Shown: positions 42,880 through 53,703 of the stretch, piece by piece | Layout of the letters: each line of letters starts with the position of its first letter | Position numbering within the stretch: the stretch's first letter is position 1 | Assembly: GCF_001693755.1 (NCBI RefSeq) | Contig: NZ_LYST01000055.1 | Span: 1 to 64,000 of the forward strand | DNA length: 64,000 bases | DNA from: Gilliamella sp. wkB171 | Lineage (GTDB): Bacteria; Pseudomonadota; Gammaproteobacteria; Enterobacterales; Orbaceae | Direction: 5' to 3' | Position numbers and translations under genes: made by a program | The notes under the pieces: generated by a model | The model's database searches: none | Told to the model about the DNA's origin: nothing | What the model saw: the letters and a program-made list of their open reading frames with translations, nothing else

Positions 42880-43674
42880 GTGAACATTACCAAAACAGTA
42901 GTTACGCCTGATATGCTATGGCAAACAATCAGGCAAGAAGCATCTAAATTAGTAGAAAGTGAACCGATGCTAGCCAGTTATTTCCATGCCACTTTGCTTA
43001 ATCACGAAAATTTAGGTAATGCATTGAGCTATATTTTAGCCAATAAACTTGCTACACAAGTCATGCCAGCAATTGAAATTCGTGAAATTGCACGGCAGGC
43101 TTATAAGGCTGATCCGCATCTGATTCAATCTGCTATTACTGATATTATTGCGGTTTATGTGCGTGATCCTGCCACCAATTATTATTCAACTCCTTTACTT
43201 TATTATAAAGGCTTTTTATCGCTACAAGCTTATCGTATTGGACATTGGCTTTGGCAACAAAATCGTCAATCACTCGCCACATTTTTACAAAGTCAGATTG
43301 CTATTGTGTTTGGCGTTGATATTCATCCTGCTGCAAAAATTGGCTGTGGTGTGATGTTCGATCATGCGACAGGTATTGTGATTGGTGAAACTGTTGTCAT
43401 TGACAATGATGTATCGATTTTACAATCGGTAACACTTGGTGGTACAGGTAAAGAGAATGGGGATCGTCATCCAAAAATTAGAGAAGGCGTCATGATTGGT
43501 GCCCATTCAACGATTTTAGGTAATATCGAAATTGGTAAAGGAGCAAAAATTGGTGCCGGTTCAGTCGTATTAGAGCCAGTGCCGGCCCATACAACCGTTG
43601 CTGGAGTACCAGCAAAAGTGGTCGGCTGCCCTGATTGTGATAAACCAGCTTTGAATATGGATCAAGAAATTTGA
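42880..43674 (+). CDS. cysE: Serine O-acetyltransferase
   Basis: CysE makes O-acetylserine from serine and acetyl-CoA, the entry to cysteine synthesis. The 264-residue protein has the helical N-domain (SEPMLASYFHATLLNHENLG) and the left-handed beta-helix with VDIHPAAKIGCGVMFDHATG and SVTLGGTGKENGDRHPKI. GTG start. The C-terminus is about ten residues shorter than in E. coli but still ends in Ile (MDQEI), the residue that inserts into CysK in the cysteine synthase complex. Confidence 0.95.
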   Translation: MNITKTVVTPDMLWQTIRQEASKLVESEPMLASYFHATLLNHENLGNALSYILANKLATQVMPAIEIREIARQAYKADPHLIQSAITDIIAVYVRDPATNYYSTPLLYYKGFLSLQAYRIGHWLWQQNRQSLATFLQSQIAIVFGVDIHPAAKIGCGVMFDHATGIVIGETVVIDNDVSILQSVTLGGTGKENGDRHPKIREGVMIGAHSTILGNIEIGKGAKIGAGSVVLEPVPAHTTVAGVPAKVVGCPDCDKPALNMDQEI

Positions 43675-43690
43675 TTGCGTGAAGAGATTT

Positions 43691-43710
43691 CCGTCGACAA
43701 TGGTCGACGG
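43691..43710. terminator. Hairpin between convergent cysE and mscS
   Basis: Perfect CCGTCGAC-AATG-GTCGACGG... stem-loop with no long U-tract on either strand. Placed where both genes end, so a termination role is likely but not proven. Confidence 0.45.
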
Positions 43711-43723
43711 CAAAAACCAAAAT

Positions 43724-44563
43724 TTAGTGGTTAGAATTAACATTCACATCCATAGTTGGATATGGAATATTAATACCATTTTCAGTTAGTAGATTTTTAA
43801 TATTTTCCAGTAATTCGGCTCTTACTGACGGGTAATTTTCGTTTAATGTCCAAACCAAAACATTAAAGTTCATTGATGATGCATCTAACAGATCTAAACG
43901 AATAATTGAATCTTTATTTGTCAAAATATTGTTGGTTTGGTTTACCGCCTGTCTTAGCACTTGGTAAACATTTTGAATATTTGAATCATAACCCACATTA
44001 ATAACCAAATCTAAACGTCTTTCAGGTAAACGGGTAAAGTTGATTATATTGGCACTAACTACCTGACTATTAGGAATAACAACAAGTTCGTTAGTTGGTG
44101 TAACAATCGTTGTTGAAAAAATCTGTATAGAGTCAATAACGCCTTTTTGACTGTTGATAACAACTGTTTCACCCACTTTAAACGGACGAAATATTATTAA
44201 TATTACGCCAGCGGCAAAGTTAGACAGTGAACCTTGCAGTGCCAAACCAACAGCTAAACCTGCGGCACCAATGACCGCGACAATTGAGGCTGTTTGTACA
44301 CCTAACTGTCCTAAAACCGCAACCAGTGTCACGACCATAACGGCATAATAAGATAATGCGCTGACAAATTTCACCACTGTTGGATCAACATGGCGGCTAC
44401 TTAAAATGTGTTTTAATTGACGACTGATAAACTTAGATATTGTTCGACCAATTATAAAAATAATAATGGCAAAACAAAAATGTGCTATATAGCTAAGCAC
44501 AATGCCATCATATTTATCAATAAATTCGGTAGTTTGAGTTAAAATTTTTTCAAAATCCATCAC
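43724..44563 (-). CDS. mscS: Small-conductance mechanosensitive channel MscS
   Basis: Inner-membrane tension-gated channel that releases solutes on osmotic downshock. The 279-residue protein has three N-terminal membrane segments; the pore helix shows the small-residue pattern GAAGLAVGLALQGSLSNFAAG, followed by FRPFKVGE at the start of the cytoplasmic vestibule. Length and pattern match E. coli MscS (286). Confidence 0.94.
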   Translation of the reverse strand: MMDFEKILTQTTEFIDKYDGIVLSYIAHFCFAIIIFIIGRTISKFISRQLKHILSSRHVDPTVVKFVSALSYYAVMVVTLVAVLGQLGVQTASIVAVIGAAGLAVGLALQGSLSNFAAGVILIIFRPFKVGETVVINSQKGVIDSIQIFSTTIVTPTNELVVIPNSQVVSANIINFTRLPERRLDLVINVGYDSNIQNVYQVLRQAVNQTNNILTNKDSIIRLDLLDASSMNFNVLVWTLNENYPSVRAELLENIKNLLTENGINIPYPTMDVNVNSNH

Positions 44564-44616
44564 ATAATCCTATTTTAGAGCGATAAAAAGTTAGTTTAAA
44601 AAGTTATATATAGCAT

Positions 44617-45210
44617 CTAAACTAACTGTTTTGCTAGTAACGCCCAACGTGTATCGAAATTGGTGGTAGGAAGATATTTAAAGCCTGAACGAGAATAACG
44701 TGACATCATTCCTTCACAAAATGCTAATAATTGACTAGATAAAATACGTTCATCAGTGGTAAAAGCAACCCCTTCGCGAATTTTTCGTTCACGCAAAACT
44801 TGCTTTATTTGAGTTTCTATTCGTTCAAATAATTGACTGATTCGCTCTTGTAATTGTTCTTGTTCAAACATTAGCGCATGCCCAGTCATAATCCTAGTTA
44901 ATCCAGGGTTTTTTTCTGAAAAACCTAATATCAGTGCTAAAATAAGTTGCAAGCGGGTGAATGTTTTAGGCTCATCTTGCATAATGGTATTGATGCGTGA
45001 AAGCAGTATATCTTCAATATAAACAATCAAGCTTTCAAACATTTTGGTTTTGCTTGGAAAATGTCGGTAAAGCGCTGCTTCAGAAACACCAACAGTGGCG
45101 GCTAATTTCGCCGTGGTAATGCGTTGAGTCCCTTCATTGGACTCAAGCATTGTTGCCAATGCTTGCAAGATATCTTCTTTACGGTTCTTATTTTTGCTGG
45201 TCACAATCAT
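44617..45210 (-). CDS. slmA: Nucleoid occlusion factor SlmA
   Basis: TetR-fold protein that blocks FtsZ assembly over the chromosome. The 197-residue protein has the helix-turn-helix [21 protein letters not shown] and the SlmA-specific [22 protein letters not shown]. Overlaps dut by 4 nt; the coaBC-dut-slmA order is the enteric one, though pyrE does not follow. Confidence 0.95.
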   Translation of the reverse strand: MIVTSKNKNRKEDILQALATMLESNEGTQRITTAKLAATVGVSEAALYRHFPSKTKMFESLIVYIEDILLSRINTIMQDEPKTFTRLQLILALILGFSEKNPGLTRIMTGHALMFEQEQLQERISQLFERIETQIKQVLRERKIREGVAFTTDERILSSQLLAFCEGMMSRYSRSGFKYLPTTNFDTRWALLAKQLV

Positions 45211-45665
45211 TTTTTACCCGAATGCCCAAATCCACCTTCCCCTCGTGCTGAGAGTGTAAATTCATCAACAATGTTAAATTCGGCTTGTACTACAGGTACG
45301 ATAATCAATTGTGCAATTCGATCACCGGCTTCAATTATAAAAGGGGTTTGGCTGCGGTTCCATACCGGAACAAAAAGCTGTCCTTGATAATCAGAATCAA
45401 TTAAACCGACTAAATTACCGAGTACAATCCCATTTTTAGATCCTAAACCTGAACGAGGTAAGACCAATGCCGCTAGGTTTGGATCGGCAATATGCATGGA
45501 TAAACCGGTAGGGGTTAAGATTGTTTCACCGGGTTTAATTTCGGTTGTTTTATCAAACATGGCTCGTAAATCAATACCAGCTGATCCTTCGGTTGCATAA
45601 GTGGGGAGTGGAAACTCATTACCTAAACGTTTATCTAATATTTTAATATCAATTTTTCTTTTCAT
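45207..45665 (-). CDS. dut: dUTP pyrophosphatase
   Basis: Trimeric dUTPase giving dUMP and keeping uracil out of DNA. The product (152 residues from the ATG at 45665) has the five dUTPase motifs, including [29 protein letters not shown], and the C-terminal [14 protein letters not shown] two codons upstream is possible. Overlaps coaBC. Confidence 0.96.
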   Translation of the reverse strand: MKRKIDIKILDKRLGNEFPLPTYATEGSAGIDLRAMFDKTTEIKPGETILTPTGLSMHIADPNLAALVLPRSGLGSKNGIVLGNLVGLIDSDYQGQLFVPVWNRSQTPFIIEAGDRIAQLIIVPVVQAEFNIVDEFTLSARGEGGFGHSGKK

Positions 45666-46872
45666 TATCACTCGCTTTGTATCGTGTTATCACAGCTTCA
45701 AGTAATTGTTTTGCTAATTGTTGTTTACTACTTAATGGTAACCTTTGTTCACCATTTTGCCAATAAAGGGTTAATGCATTTTGATCGGAATTAAAGCCAA
45801 TTTTTTTATCTGAAACATCATTAGCACAAATTAAATCTAAATTTTTGGTGGTTAATTTTTTTAAGGCATATTTTTCAACATTATTGGTTTCTGCGGCAAA
45901 ACCAACAACAAAAGGCCTTGAATTTTCTAATGCGGCAACACTCGCAACAATGTCTGGATTTTTGGCTAATTTAATCACAAGTTCATTATCGTCCGTTTTT
46001 TTTATTTTTTGAGTGGCAATTGTTGCCGCACGAAAATCAGCAACTGCTGCACAAGCAATAAAAATAGACGATTTTTGGGCCGCAATTAATGCTTGATTAT
46101 ACATTTCATTTGCACTTTTAACATCGATTCGTGTGACATGTTTTGGCGTATCTAAATTAACTGGACCGCTAATAAGTGTAACATTTGCGCCCATTTCTGC
46201 TGCAGCTTTAGCAATAGCAAAGCCCATTTTTCCTGAACTGTAGTTGCTGATATAACGGACAGGATCGATTTCTTCAACCGTTGGTCCAGCAGTAATAGTA
46301 ATTGATATCCCATTTAATAATGATGATTGGGTGAAGTAGTTATTGAGGTTTTCGACAATCACTTGTGGTTCAAGCATTCGACCAGGACCGATATCACCAC
46401 AGGCTTGGAATCCTTCATCAGGACCAAGAATTAAGGTGTTTCTATCATGCAATACCGATAAATTATGCTGTGTGGCTATCGCTTTATACATTTGTTGGTT
46501 CATTGCTGGTGCTATAGCAATTTGAGCAGGCGTGGCTAAACACACTGTTGATAATAAATCGTCAGCAATGCCATTGGCGATTTTGGCAATGATATTGGCA
46601 GTCGCCGGTGCGATTAATACAATATCTGCCCATTTTGCCAGTTCGATATGGCTCATTGAAAGCTCAGCCGAAGGATCAAACAGATCGCTTGAAACAGGAT
46701 TTGCACTAACTGCTTGTAGTGTCATTGGTGTGACAAAATGACTTGCTGATTCAGTAAGAATGACTCGAACTTCAGCTCCCGCTTTTTTTAAATGGCGAAC
46801 AAGATCAGGGCATTTATAAGCTGCAATACCGCCTGTAATCCCTAATAAAATATGTTTACCAGATAGATTCAT
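45649..46872 (-). CDS. coaBC: Bifunctional phosphopantothenoylcysteine decarboxylase/synthetase
   Basis: CoaBC carries out two steps of coenzyme A synthesis: CTP-dependent cysteine addition and decarboxylation. The 407-residue protein has the flavoprotein CoaC half ([28 protein letters not shown]) and the CoaB half ([38 protein letters not shown]). ATG 46872 is preceded by GGGGAAAG at suitable distance; a TTG two codons earlier is less likely. Confidence 0.96.
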   Translation of the reverse strand: MNLSGKHILLGITGGIAAYKCPDLVRHLKKAGAEVRVILTESASHFVTPMTLQAVSANPVSSDLFDPSAELSMSHIELAKWADIVLIAPATANIIAKIANGIADDLLSTVCLATPAQIAIAPAMNQQMYKAIATQHNLSVLHDRNTLILGPDEGFQACGDIGPGRMLEPQVIVENLNNYFTQSSLLNGISITITAGPTVEEIDPVRYISNYSSGKMGFAIAKAAAEMGANVTLISGPVNLDTPKHVTRIDVKSANEMYNQALIAAQKSSIFIACAAVADFRAATIATQKIKKTDDNELVIKLAKNPDIVASVAALENSRPFVVGFAAETNNVEKYALKKLTTKNLDLICANDVSDKKIGFNSDQNALTLYWQNGEQRLPLSSKQQLAKQLLEAVITRYKASDNEKKN

Positions 46873-46924
46873 GCTCAAGCTTTCCCCATAATTCAGTCTA
46901 AATCGCTATATTACCACAATTCAG

Positions 46925-48586
46925 TTAGATAATAAGTAACTCTTTCGCATTGGCTAACGTTGCATCAGTGATTTTATCACCGCCTAATAATCGAGCGAGT
47001 TCATTTAAACGGCCATTATTATCTAATTTTTGCATGTCGGTTGAAGTCTGTTTTCCCTTTGTTTGCTTACTAACAAAATAGTGTTGATTAGCCTGCCCGG
47101 CGACTTGTGGTAAATGTGTGACAGTTATCACTTGTGTTGACTCGCCAAGTTGCCTTAATAATTGACCCACTTTAGCCGCAGTCGGTCCACTAATCCCAAC
47201 GTCAATTTCATCAAATATTAGCGCAGGTGTTTCCATTTTTTGTGCAGTTAAAACCTGAATAGCAAGTGCGATACGTGATAACTCTCCGCCTGATGCTACC
47301 TTAGCTAAAGGTTGTGCTTGTTGTCCTGCATTTGTCGTCACTAAAAAAGTGACTAAGTCCGAACCATCTTCAGTTAAACGATTTTCATCATAAGCAATTT
47401 CAATGCTTAATTGTCCATTTGGCATAGATAACTCATGCATCAATGCTGTTACTTTTTTAGCTAGGGTTTTACTTACAGTTAATCGTTTTTGATGTAGCTT
47501 TTCTGCAAGTTCAATGGCGATTTGATGATATTTTTTAATATCCGCTTTTAGTTGTTCACTTTGCTCATCTTGCTGGTTAATTTGTTTAAATTCGGCCAAT
47601 AACTGTTGGTGTAATTCTGGTAGTGCTTCAGGCGCTACATGATGTTTACGAGCCAACGCTATTTGTTTTGATAGGCGTTGTTCAAGTTGCATAACCCGAG
47701 CTGGATCAAGATCTAGATTTTCACTGTAATGACGCAGCTCATAGCTTGCTTCTTTAATCTGAATGGACGCCTCTTCTAACATGGTATAAATATTATTTAG
47801 CGTTGGATCGAGTTCAGTTAACTGCTGAACGCTATTTTTGACACTACTGAGCAAATTGCTCACATTGTAATCATCGGCTTCGTCTAATAGCATAACTGAT
47901 TGTTGACTTAGATTAATCAGTTGTTCGCTATTAGATAATCGTTTGTATTCTTCGTCTATTTGTTGGTATTCACCTTCAATTGGCGAAAACTCATTTAACT
48001 CTTTAAGTTGATATTGTAACAGTTGCATATGAGCATCACGTTCTTGGCGTGATGTTTCATATTGTTGATAAGCTTGTCGAGCGACTTTCCATTGTTTGTG
48101 AGCTTGTTGCATTTGTGCAAGTAATATTGGCTCATTCATATAATGATTTAATAGAAGTTGCTGATAGTCACTACGTAGCAAACGTTGATGTTCATGTTGT
48201 CCATGAATTTGAATTAACATTTGCCCTAAATCTTTTAATTGTGAAATAGGAACCGTTCGCCCGTTTATAAATGCTTTAGAACGGCCATCTTGGTTAATTA
48301 CTCTTCGTAATATACATTCATTACCTTCATCAAGTTGATTTTCAGTAAGCCAATTAAAAGCGGCTGGTGTATCATCAAGTACAAAACAAGCAGAAATATC
48401 AACACGTTCTGCGCCATAGCGAATGGATGAAGCATCAGAACGATTACCTAAACACAACCCTAATGCATCAATAGCAATAGATTTACCGGCACCTGTTTCA
48501 CCCGTTATTGCTGTCATACCTAAGGTAAAGTCAACCAGTAGCTGATCAACAATAGCAAAATTATTAATAGTTAATTGCGTTATCAT
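46925..48586 (-). CDS. recN: DNA repair protein RecN
   Basis: SMC-like ATPase in recombinational repair of double-strand breaks. The 553-residue protein has Walker A GETGAGKS at 29-36, a long coiled coil (about 155-365), and the ABC signature/Walker B half VASGGELSRIALAIQ and ALIFDEIDVGISG. A LexA box lies upstream. Confidence 0.96.
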   Translation of the reverse strand: MITQLTINNFAIVDQLLVDFTLGMTAITGETGAGKSIAIDALGLCLGNRSDASSIRYGAERVDISACFVLDDTPAAFNWLTENQLDEGNECILRRVINQDGRSKAFINGRTVPISQLKDLGQMLIQIHGQHEHQRLLRSDYQQLLLNHYMNEPILLAQMQQAHKQWKVARQAYQQYETSRQERDAHMQLLQYQLKELNEFSPIEGEYQQIDEEYKRLSNSEQLINLSQQSVMLLDEADDYNVSNLLSSVKNSVQQLTELDPTLNNIYTMLEEASIQIKEASYELRHYSENLDLDPARVMQLEQRLSKQIALARKHHVAPEALPELHQQLLAEFKQINQQDEQSEQLKADIKKYHQIAIELAEKLHQKRLTVSKTLAKKVTALMHELSMPNGQLSIEIAYDENRLTEDGSDLVTFLVTTNAGQQAQPLAKVASGGELSRIALAIQVLTAQKMETPALIFDEIDVGISGPTAAKVGQLLRQLGESTQVITVTHLPQVAGQANQHYFVSKQTKGKQTSTDMQKLDNNGRLNELARLLGGDKITDATLANAKELLII

Positions 48587-48639
48587 AATAATGAATACAT
48601 AAGACTAGTTATAATGTAGGCAGTATAACAGTAAAAACA

Positions 48640-48655
48640 CTGTAAATAAATACAG
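48640..48655 (-). promoter_or_regulatory. LexA (SOS) box before recN
   Basis: CTGTAAATAAATACAG is a perfect CTGT-N8-ACAG SOS box, 54-69 nt upstream of the recN ATG. recN is a classic SOS gene, so function follows from family knowledge. Confidence 0.85.
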
Positions 48656-48803
48656 TTTTTTGGTGAAATAAAGATGTGTAATTAATTAGTTAGTCAACAA
48701 TGCATGCTAAGCTTTATTTTAATTGCTTTTGGGCTGTTTATGTTATTGATAATGCTTTTTGGTAAAAAGTAAATGATCATTAATTAGTGGGATAAAATAG
48801 ATA

Positions 48804-48836
48804 AAAAGCCATGAATAGTTGTCTATTTATGGCTTT
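48804..48836 (-). terminator. Intrinsic terminator after mntH
   Basis: On the minus strand AAAGCCATAAATAG/CTATTCATGGCTTTTTA forms a long stem with an ACAA loop followed by T residues. Confidence 0.8.
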
Positions 48837-48848
48837 AAAGTGATCTAT

Positions 48849-50201
48849 TTAGAATAGTGAACTAATAACTTCATAAATTAACTGTAGGTTGAGTAGAACC
48901 AGTGCAATAGCCGCTAACCATCCTAATATGATAGTTAATTTGCAATTAACAAATTCGCCCATGATTTTTTTGTTGGAAGTGACCAACAATAAAGGAACCA
49001 TTGATATAGGTAAGGCGATACTGAGAAATACTTGAGTATAGATTAATAAATTTTCAACAATGCTCTCTTTTTCACCCCATATATAGATGCATAAAATAAC
49101 AGGGGCGACTGCTAATCCTCGGCTTATCATTCTACGAGCCCAAAGAGGAATAGATAGATTAATAAAACCTTCCATTACTATCTGTCCAGTAAGTGTGCCG
49201 GTTATTGTGGCGTTTTGACCCGATGCAAGTAAAGCAACAGCAAATAATGTTGCCATTATTGAACTGGCGACAGGTCCAACCATTTGCGGATTTTTTAAAG
49301 CGTCATAAAGCTGAGTAAAGCGACCAAGATTGTCAGGATCATTACCATAAAAAAGCGAAGCGCCAAGAATTAATAACAGACAATTGATAATAAATGAAAA
49401 AGATAATTGTATATTAGAGTCAATAGTTGCATATTTGATAGCATTTTTTAGGCTAGATGTTTTTGTTCTATTATATTTTCGAGTTTGGACAATCGATGAA
49501 TGTAGATATAAATTATGAGGCATGACCGTTGCGCCAACAATACCTAGTGCAATCACTAATGCTGAGTCATGACCTTTAATTGATTGAGTAAAAATATCTA
49601 TTTTAGGAATAAACCCATTAATTATGTCATTAAATTGAGGAGAGGCTCGTAAAACTTCGTAAGAAAAAATAATAAATATCGTTGCAATTAAGCAAAATAC
49701 GATAGCTTCTATTTTTCTAAAACCAAATCTCATTAATATTAATAAAATGAAAACATCGAAGACTGTTAATAACACACCGATTAATAGCGGGATATCAAAT
49801 AAAAGGTTTAATGCGACAGCGCTACCAATCACTTCTGCTATTTCTGTAGCGATAATTGCCAATTCAGTTGATATCCATAAACAAAAAGAAAATTTTTTGC
49901 CTACCATCGATTTTGTTGCTTGAGCAAGATCCATACCAGTGACTATGCCTATTTTGACGCACATCGCTTGCAAAAGCATAGCAATTAAACTCGATATTAA
50001 TATGACTGACAGTAACAGATAACTATAAAGGGCGCCACCTTGTATAGAGGTGATCCAGTTACCCGGATCCATATAACCGACAGCAACTAATGCGCCAGGT
50101 CCTGAAAAAGCCCAGAGTTTTCGAAAAAAACCAGACTGAGGATCCGGAATTTGGACTGTATTATTGATTTCTTCAAGGCTTATTGTCGATGTTTTTAACA
50201 T
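48849..50201 (-). CDS. mntH: Nramp-family manganese/divalent metal transporter MntH
   Basis: Proton-coupled Mn2+/Fe2+ importer in the inner membrane. The 450-residue protein has about eleven hydrophobic segments and the Nramp motifs DPGNW in the first helix and MPHNLYLHS in helix six. The N-terminal cytoplasmic extension makes it about 40 residues longer than E. coli MntH. A near-perfect Fur box lies upstream, so iron control is likely. Confidence 0.93.
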   Translation of the reverse strand: MLKTSTISLEEINNTVQIPDPQSGFFRKLWAFSGPGALVAVGYMDPGNWITSIQGGALYSYLLLSVILISSLIAMLLQAMCVKIGIVTGMDLAQATKSMVGKKFSFCLWISTELAIIATEIAEVIGSAVALNLLFDIPLLIGVLLTVFDVFILLILMRFGFRKIEAIVFCLIATIFIIFSYEVLRASPQFNDIINGFIPKIDIFTQSIKGHDSALVIALGIVGATVMPHNLYLHSSIVQTRKYNRTKTSSLKNAIKYATIDSNIQLSFSFIINCLLLILGASLFYGNDPDNLGRFTQLYDALKNPQMVGPVASSIMATLFAVALLASGQNATITGTLTGQIVMEGFINLSIPLWARRMISRGLAVAPVILCIYIWGEKESIVENLLIYTQVFLSIALPISMVPLLLVTSNKKIMGEFVNCKLTIILGWLAAIALVLLNLQLIYEVISSLF

Positions 50202-50242
50202 AACTAAGATCTCTACAGTAAAGTGTATGTTTTTATTATATT

Positions 50243-50261
50243 GATAATGAGAATCATTATC
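50243..50261 (-). promoter_or_regulatory. Fur box before mntH
   Basis: GATAATGAGAATCATTATC matches the 19-bp Fur consensus GATAATGATAATCATTATC at 18 of 19 positions, about 45-60 nt upstream of the mntH ATG. The rest of the 400-base gap 50202-50608 is A+T-rich with no other sign I can name. Confidence 0.88.
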
Positions 50262-50608
50262 AAATAAAAATAACCTTTCATTTTATTAAGCCAGTTATCT
50301 ATAGTATATAAATACTCGATTTAGCTCACAATGCATATTTTTATATTCGAATAATTTTTATTAATAACTAATATAATCCCTTTAATATACTTTTTAAATG
50401 CTTATAACTCTTATTGTAAGATTGATTTGTATTTTATTAATTATCAAATGGTTGCGTTAAATTTTAGTGGGTTAATTTTATGCAGGTTTATAAGGTTCCT
50501 CTCTTTTGTTAAAGAATTTTTGCCAACTAACTAAATTTTATTTTTTCGTGGATTAATGTGTAATATAATTTAAAAACATATTAACAATAATATTAGGAAT
50601 TAATCTAA

Positions 50609-51160
50609 ATGTTTGGAAATAAAACAAATCGGCAAATTATTATTTGGACCACACTTATTGGTGGGTTTATTAGTGCATTAGTAAAATGGGGCTCTGAAGT
50701 CAATATGCCGCCTCGCGTTCCTGGCGAAATTTCACCACCAGCAGCACATATTGATGCATGGCTTGGCTGGTTAGGTATTAACTCTCACTCTCTTGATTAT
50801 GTCTATCAAACGGCGACAGTGTCAGGAGCGGTGACACTTTACCATTGGTTATTTAGTTTTGCTTTTGCCTTTGTGTATGTTTTTATCGCTTATTTTTGGA
50901 ATAATATTCGTTTATGGTATGGTGCGTTTTACGGCATTATTATTACCGTTGCCATGCATGGATTTTTAATTCCATTACTCGGTTTTCGTCATCCTGCTTA
51001 TGATCCAGAAGGAACAGTGGGTTGGTTATGGAATTTAAATGGTTATGAACTTTGGAGTGAAATTTTAGGTCACATCTATTGGGGCGTATCAATTGAAATT
51101 TGTATGATTGCTGTACTTGCTCATTTTTCAAGACCAATTCGTGGTGAATGGCGTAAGTAA
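50609..51160 (+). CDS. yagU: YagU-family inner membrane protein (DUF1440)
   Basis: The 183-residue protein has several hydrophobic segments (about 8-24, 68-92, 100-118, 155-172) and the YagU-type motifs VKWGSEVNMPPRVPGE and SPPAAHIDAWLGW. E. coli YagU is an inner membrane protein linked to acid resistance; molecular function is unknown. ATG has AGGAA upstream. Stands alone, closed by a strong terminator. Confidence 0.85.
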   Translation: MFGNKTNRQIIIWTTLIGGFISALVKWGSEVNMPPRVPGEISPPAAHIDAWLGWLGINSHSLDYVYQTATVSGAVTLYHWLFSFAFAFVYVFIAYFWNNIRLWYGAFYGIIITVAMHGFLIPLLGFRHPAYDPEGTVGWLWNLNGYELWSEILGHIYWGVSIEICMIAVLAHFSRPIRGEWRK

Positions 51161-51178
51161 TTCGATAAAATAAAAACC

Positions 51179-51213
51179 AATCCCGCTATTGTGCTAATAG
51201 CGGGATTTTTTTT
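51179..51213 (+). terminator. Intrinsic terminator after yagU
   Basis: AATCCCGCTATT/AATAGCGGGATT stem, GTGCT loop, and a run of eight T residues. Confidence 0.92.
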
Positions 51214-51343
51214 GCTGATAATTATATTTGTTATAGCTAAAAACTATATTAACCAATAAAAAAGTAGAATTATTCAATAACAATTTTTTTTGTTATCTTT
51301 TTAACCACTAAAGAAATGTGATTAAGATGAAAAGGAAACAAAA

Positions 51344-53617
51344 ATGAATACTGCTGTTATTGGTTATCCTCGTGTTGGTAAACTTCGTGAACTTAAGTTT
51401 GCAACTGAAGCTTATTTTAAAGGCAATAAAACCCAAGCTGAATTATTAAACGAAGCAAAAGCGCTTCGTGCAGAGCACTTAAAACAACAAAGTGCACAAA
51501 AAATTGCTTATATCTCATCTAATGACTTTTCATTTTATGATGCGGTTTTAGATACCGCTTGTTTACTTAATGTGATTCCAAAGCGTTATCAAGATTTAGG
51601 TTTGCCTGAGCTTGATCGCTATTTTGCGATGGCGCGTGGCTATCAAGGTGACAAAGGCGATGTGCGAGCTTTAGCAATGAAAAAATGGTTCAATACCAAT
51701 TATCATTATTTAGTGCCTGAAATTGAAGATTCAGTGCAAATTAAATTAGCTGGCAACAAACCATTTGATGAGTATCAAGAAGCAAAAGCACTCGGTATTC
51801 AAACTAAACCTGTTGTAGTTGGTCCATTAACCTTTTTTAAATTGGCTCAATATTTAGGTAATAAAAAAATCACTGACTTTAAAGCTGATATTATTAAAGC
51901 TTATCAGGATATTATTCAAAAATTTACGGCATTAGGTGCAGAGTGGATTCAAATTGATGAGCCAATTTTAGTCACTGATCTTAATCAAAATGATATCGCT
52001 TTATTTACTGAGCTTTATCAAGAAATCTTATCTGTCAAAGGCGCAACTAAAGTGGTTCTACAAACCTATTTTGGTGATGTACGTGATTGTTATAAAGAGT
52101 TAGTTGCTCTGCCATTCGATGGTATTGGTCTTGATTTTGTTGAAGGAAAACAATCATTAGCATTACTTGAAGCTAATGGTTTTCCAGCGAATAAAGTGTT
52201 ATTTGCAGGTGTTGTTAATGGTAAAAACATCTGGAAAAATAATTATCAAAAAACGTTAGCTTTACTTGGTAAGATTAAACAAAAAGCGGCTAACATCGTT
52301 ATTAATACTTCATGCTCATTATTACATGTACCTTATACGTTGCAGAATGAAACCAAACTAACCATTCAACAACGTGCTTACTTTGCTTTTGCTCAAGAAA
52401 AACTGCAAGAACTTGCAGAGTTGGGACAATTATTTAAAGAAGCTAATCCTGAAAATAATGCAGCTTATAAAGCAAATCAAACATTATTTACCCGTGAACG
52501 TGAAGGGGCAAATCATTCTGTACGTGAAAAAGTGGCTGCGTTAAAAGCGTCTGATTTTACCCGTTTACCGGAATTTTCAGTACGTGAGGCAACACAGAAG
52601 AAAGCCTTTAATTTACCACTATTGCCAACCACGACTATTGGTTCTTTCCCACAAACACCAGATGTGCGCGTAAATCGTGCAAAATTCAAAAAAGGTGAAA
52701 TTTGTTTGAATGAATATACTGAGTTTAATAAGCAAAAAATTGCAGAATGTATCAAGCTTCAAGAAAAAATTGGTATTGATGTATTAGTTCACGGTGAATT
52801 TGAACGTAATGACATGGTGGAGTATTTTGGTGAAAGCTTAAATGGCTTTGTCTTTACCGAAAAAGCATGGGTTCAATCTTATGGTACTCGTTGTGTTAAG
52901 CCACCAATTGTATGGGGTGATATTTCACGTTCTAAACCGATTACGGTTGAATATTCAAAATATGCGCAAAGCCTTACTGATAAACCTGTTAAAGGTATGT
53001 TGACAGGACCTGTGACAATTCTTAACTGGTCATTCCCACGTGAAGATATTTCACAAAAAGAATCAGTATTCCAAATTGCGTTAGCCATAGGTGATGAAGT
53101 ATTAGATCTTGAAGCTGCTGGTATTAAAATCATTCAAATTGATGAGGCCGCACTTAAAGAAAAATTACCATTACGTAAAGCGGATTGGAACAGTGAATAC
53201 CTTGATTGGGCAATTCCATCATTTAGATTAGTACACAGCAAAGTACAAGCTGATACACAAATTCATACCCATATGTGTTATAGCGAATTTGCAGATATTA
53301 TTAAAGATATCGACGCAATGGATGCCGATGTGATTTCGTTTGAAGCTTCACGCTCAAATCTACAATTGATTGATGTGCTTAAAGCTAATAACTTTAAAAC
53401 AGAAGTTGGGCCTGGTGTATATGATATCCATTCACCACGTGTTCCGCCTGTTGCTGAAATTAAAGCAACCATTGAGAAATTACTAGCAAAAATTGACAAG
53501 CAAAAACTTTGGATCAATCCAGATTGTGGCTTAAAAACTCGAGGCGAAAAAGAAGTGGTTGAAAGCTTAGAGCATTTAGTACAAGCAACCTTAGAAGTTC
53601 GAAAAACACTTAATTAA
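51344..53617 (+). CDS. metE: Cobalamin-independent methionine synthase
   Basis: MetE transfers methyl from 5-methyl-tetrahydropteroyltriglutamate to homocysteine. The 757-residue protein has the two-barrel layout. The C-terminal catalytic part carries the zinc ligands in HTHMCYSEF and the distal Cys in NPDCGLKT, plus [14 protein letters not shown] near 425. Strong AAAAGGAAAC ribosome site. metF, which supplies the methyl folate, follows after 86 nt. No MetJ operator was recognised. Confidence 0.97.
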   Translation: MNTAVIGYPRVGKLRELKFATEAYFKGNKTQAELLNEAKALRAEHLKQQSAQKIAYISSNDFSFYDAVLDTACLLNVIPKRYQDLGLPELDRYFAMARGYQGDKGDVRALAMKKWFNTNYHYLVPEIEDSVQIKLAGNKPFDEYQEAKALGIQTKPVVVGPLTFFKLAQYLGNKKITDFKADIIKAYQDIIQKFTALGAEWIQIDEPILVTDLNQNDIALFTELYQEILSVKGATKVVLQTYFGDVRDCYKELVALPFDGIGLDFVEGKQSLALLEANGFPANKVLFAGVVNGKNIWKNNYQKTLALLGKIKQKAANIVINTSCSLLHVPYTLQNETKLTIQQRAYFAFAQEKLQELAELGQLFKEANPENNAAYKANQTLFTREREGANHSVREKVAALKASDFTRLPEFSVREATQKKAFNLPLLPTTTIGSFPQTPDVRVNRAKFKKGEICLNEYTEFNKQKIAECIKLQEKIGIDVLVHGEFERNDMVEYFGESLNGFVFTEKAWVQSYGTRCVKPPIVWGDISRSKPITVEYSKYAQSLTDKPVKGMLTGPVTILNWSFPREDISQKESVFQIALAIGDEVLDLEAAGIKIIQIDEAALKEKLPLRKADWNSEYLDWAIPSFRLVHSKVQADTQIHTHMCYSEFADIIKDIDAMDADVISFEASRSNLQLIDVLKANNFKTEVGPGVYDIHSPRVPPVAEIKATIEKLLAKIDKQKLWINPDCGLKTRGEKEVVESLEHLVQATLEVRKTLN

Positions 53618-53658
53618 TACTCTGTTTGCCAAGTAAGGTCTCTTGGTTATACCTCAGA

Positions 53659-53684
53659 TTCCGCCACCTTTTTTGGTGGCGGAA
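53659..53684 (+). other. Stem-loop in the metE-metF gap
   Basis: TTCCGCCACC/GGTGGCGGAA perfect stem with a T-only loop. There is no U-tract after it, so it may be an mRNA stabiliser or processing site rather than a terminator. Confidence 0.5.
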
Positions 53685-53703
53685 ATGTCAGTAAGGACAA
53701 TCG

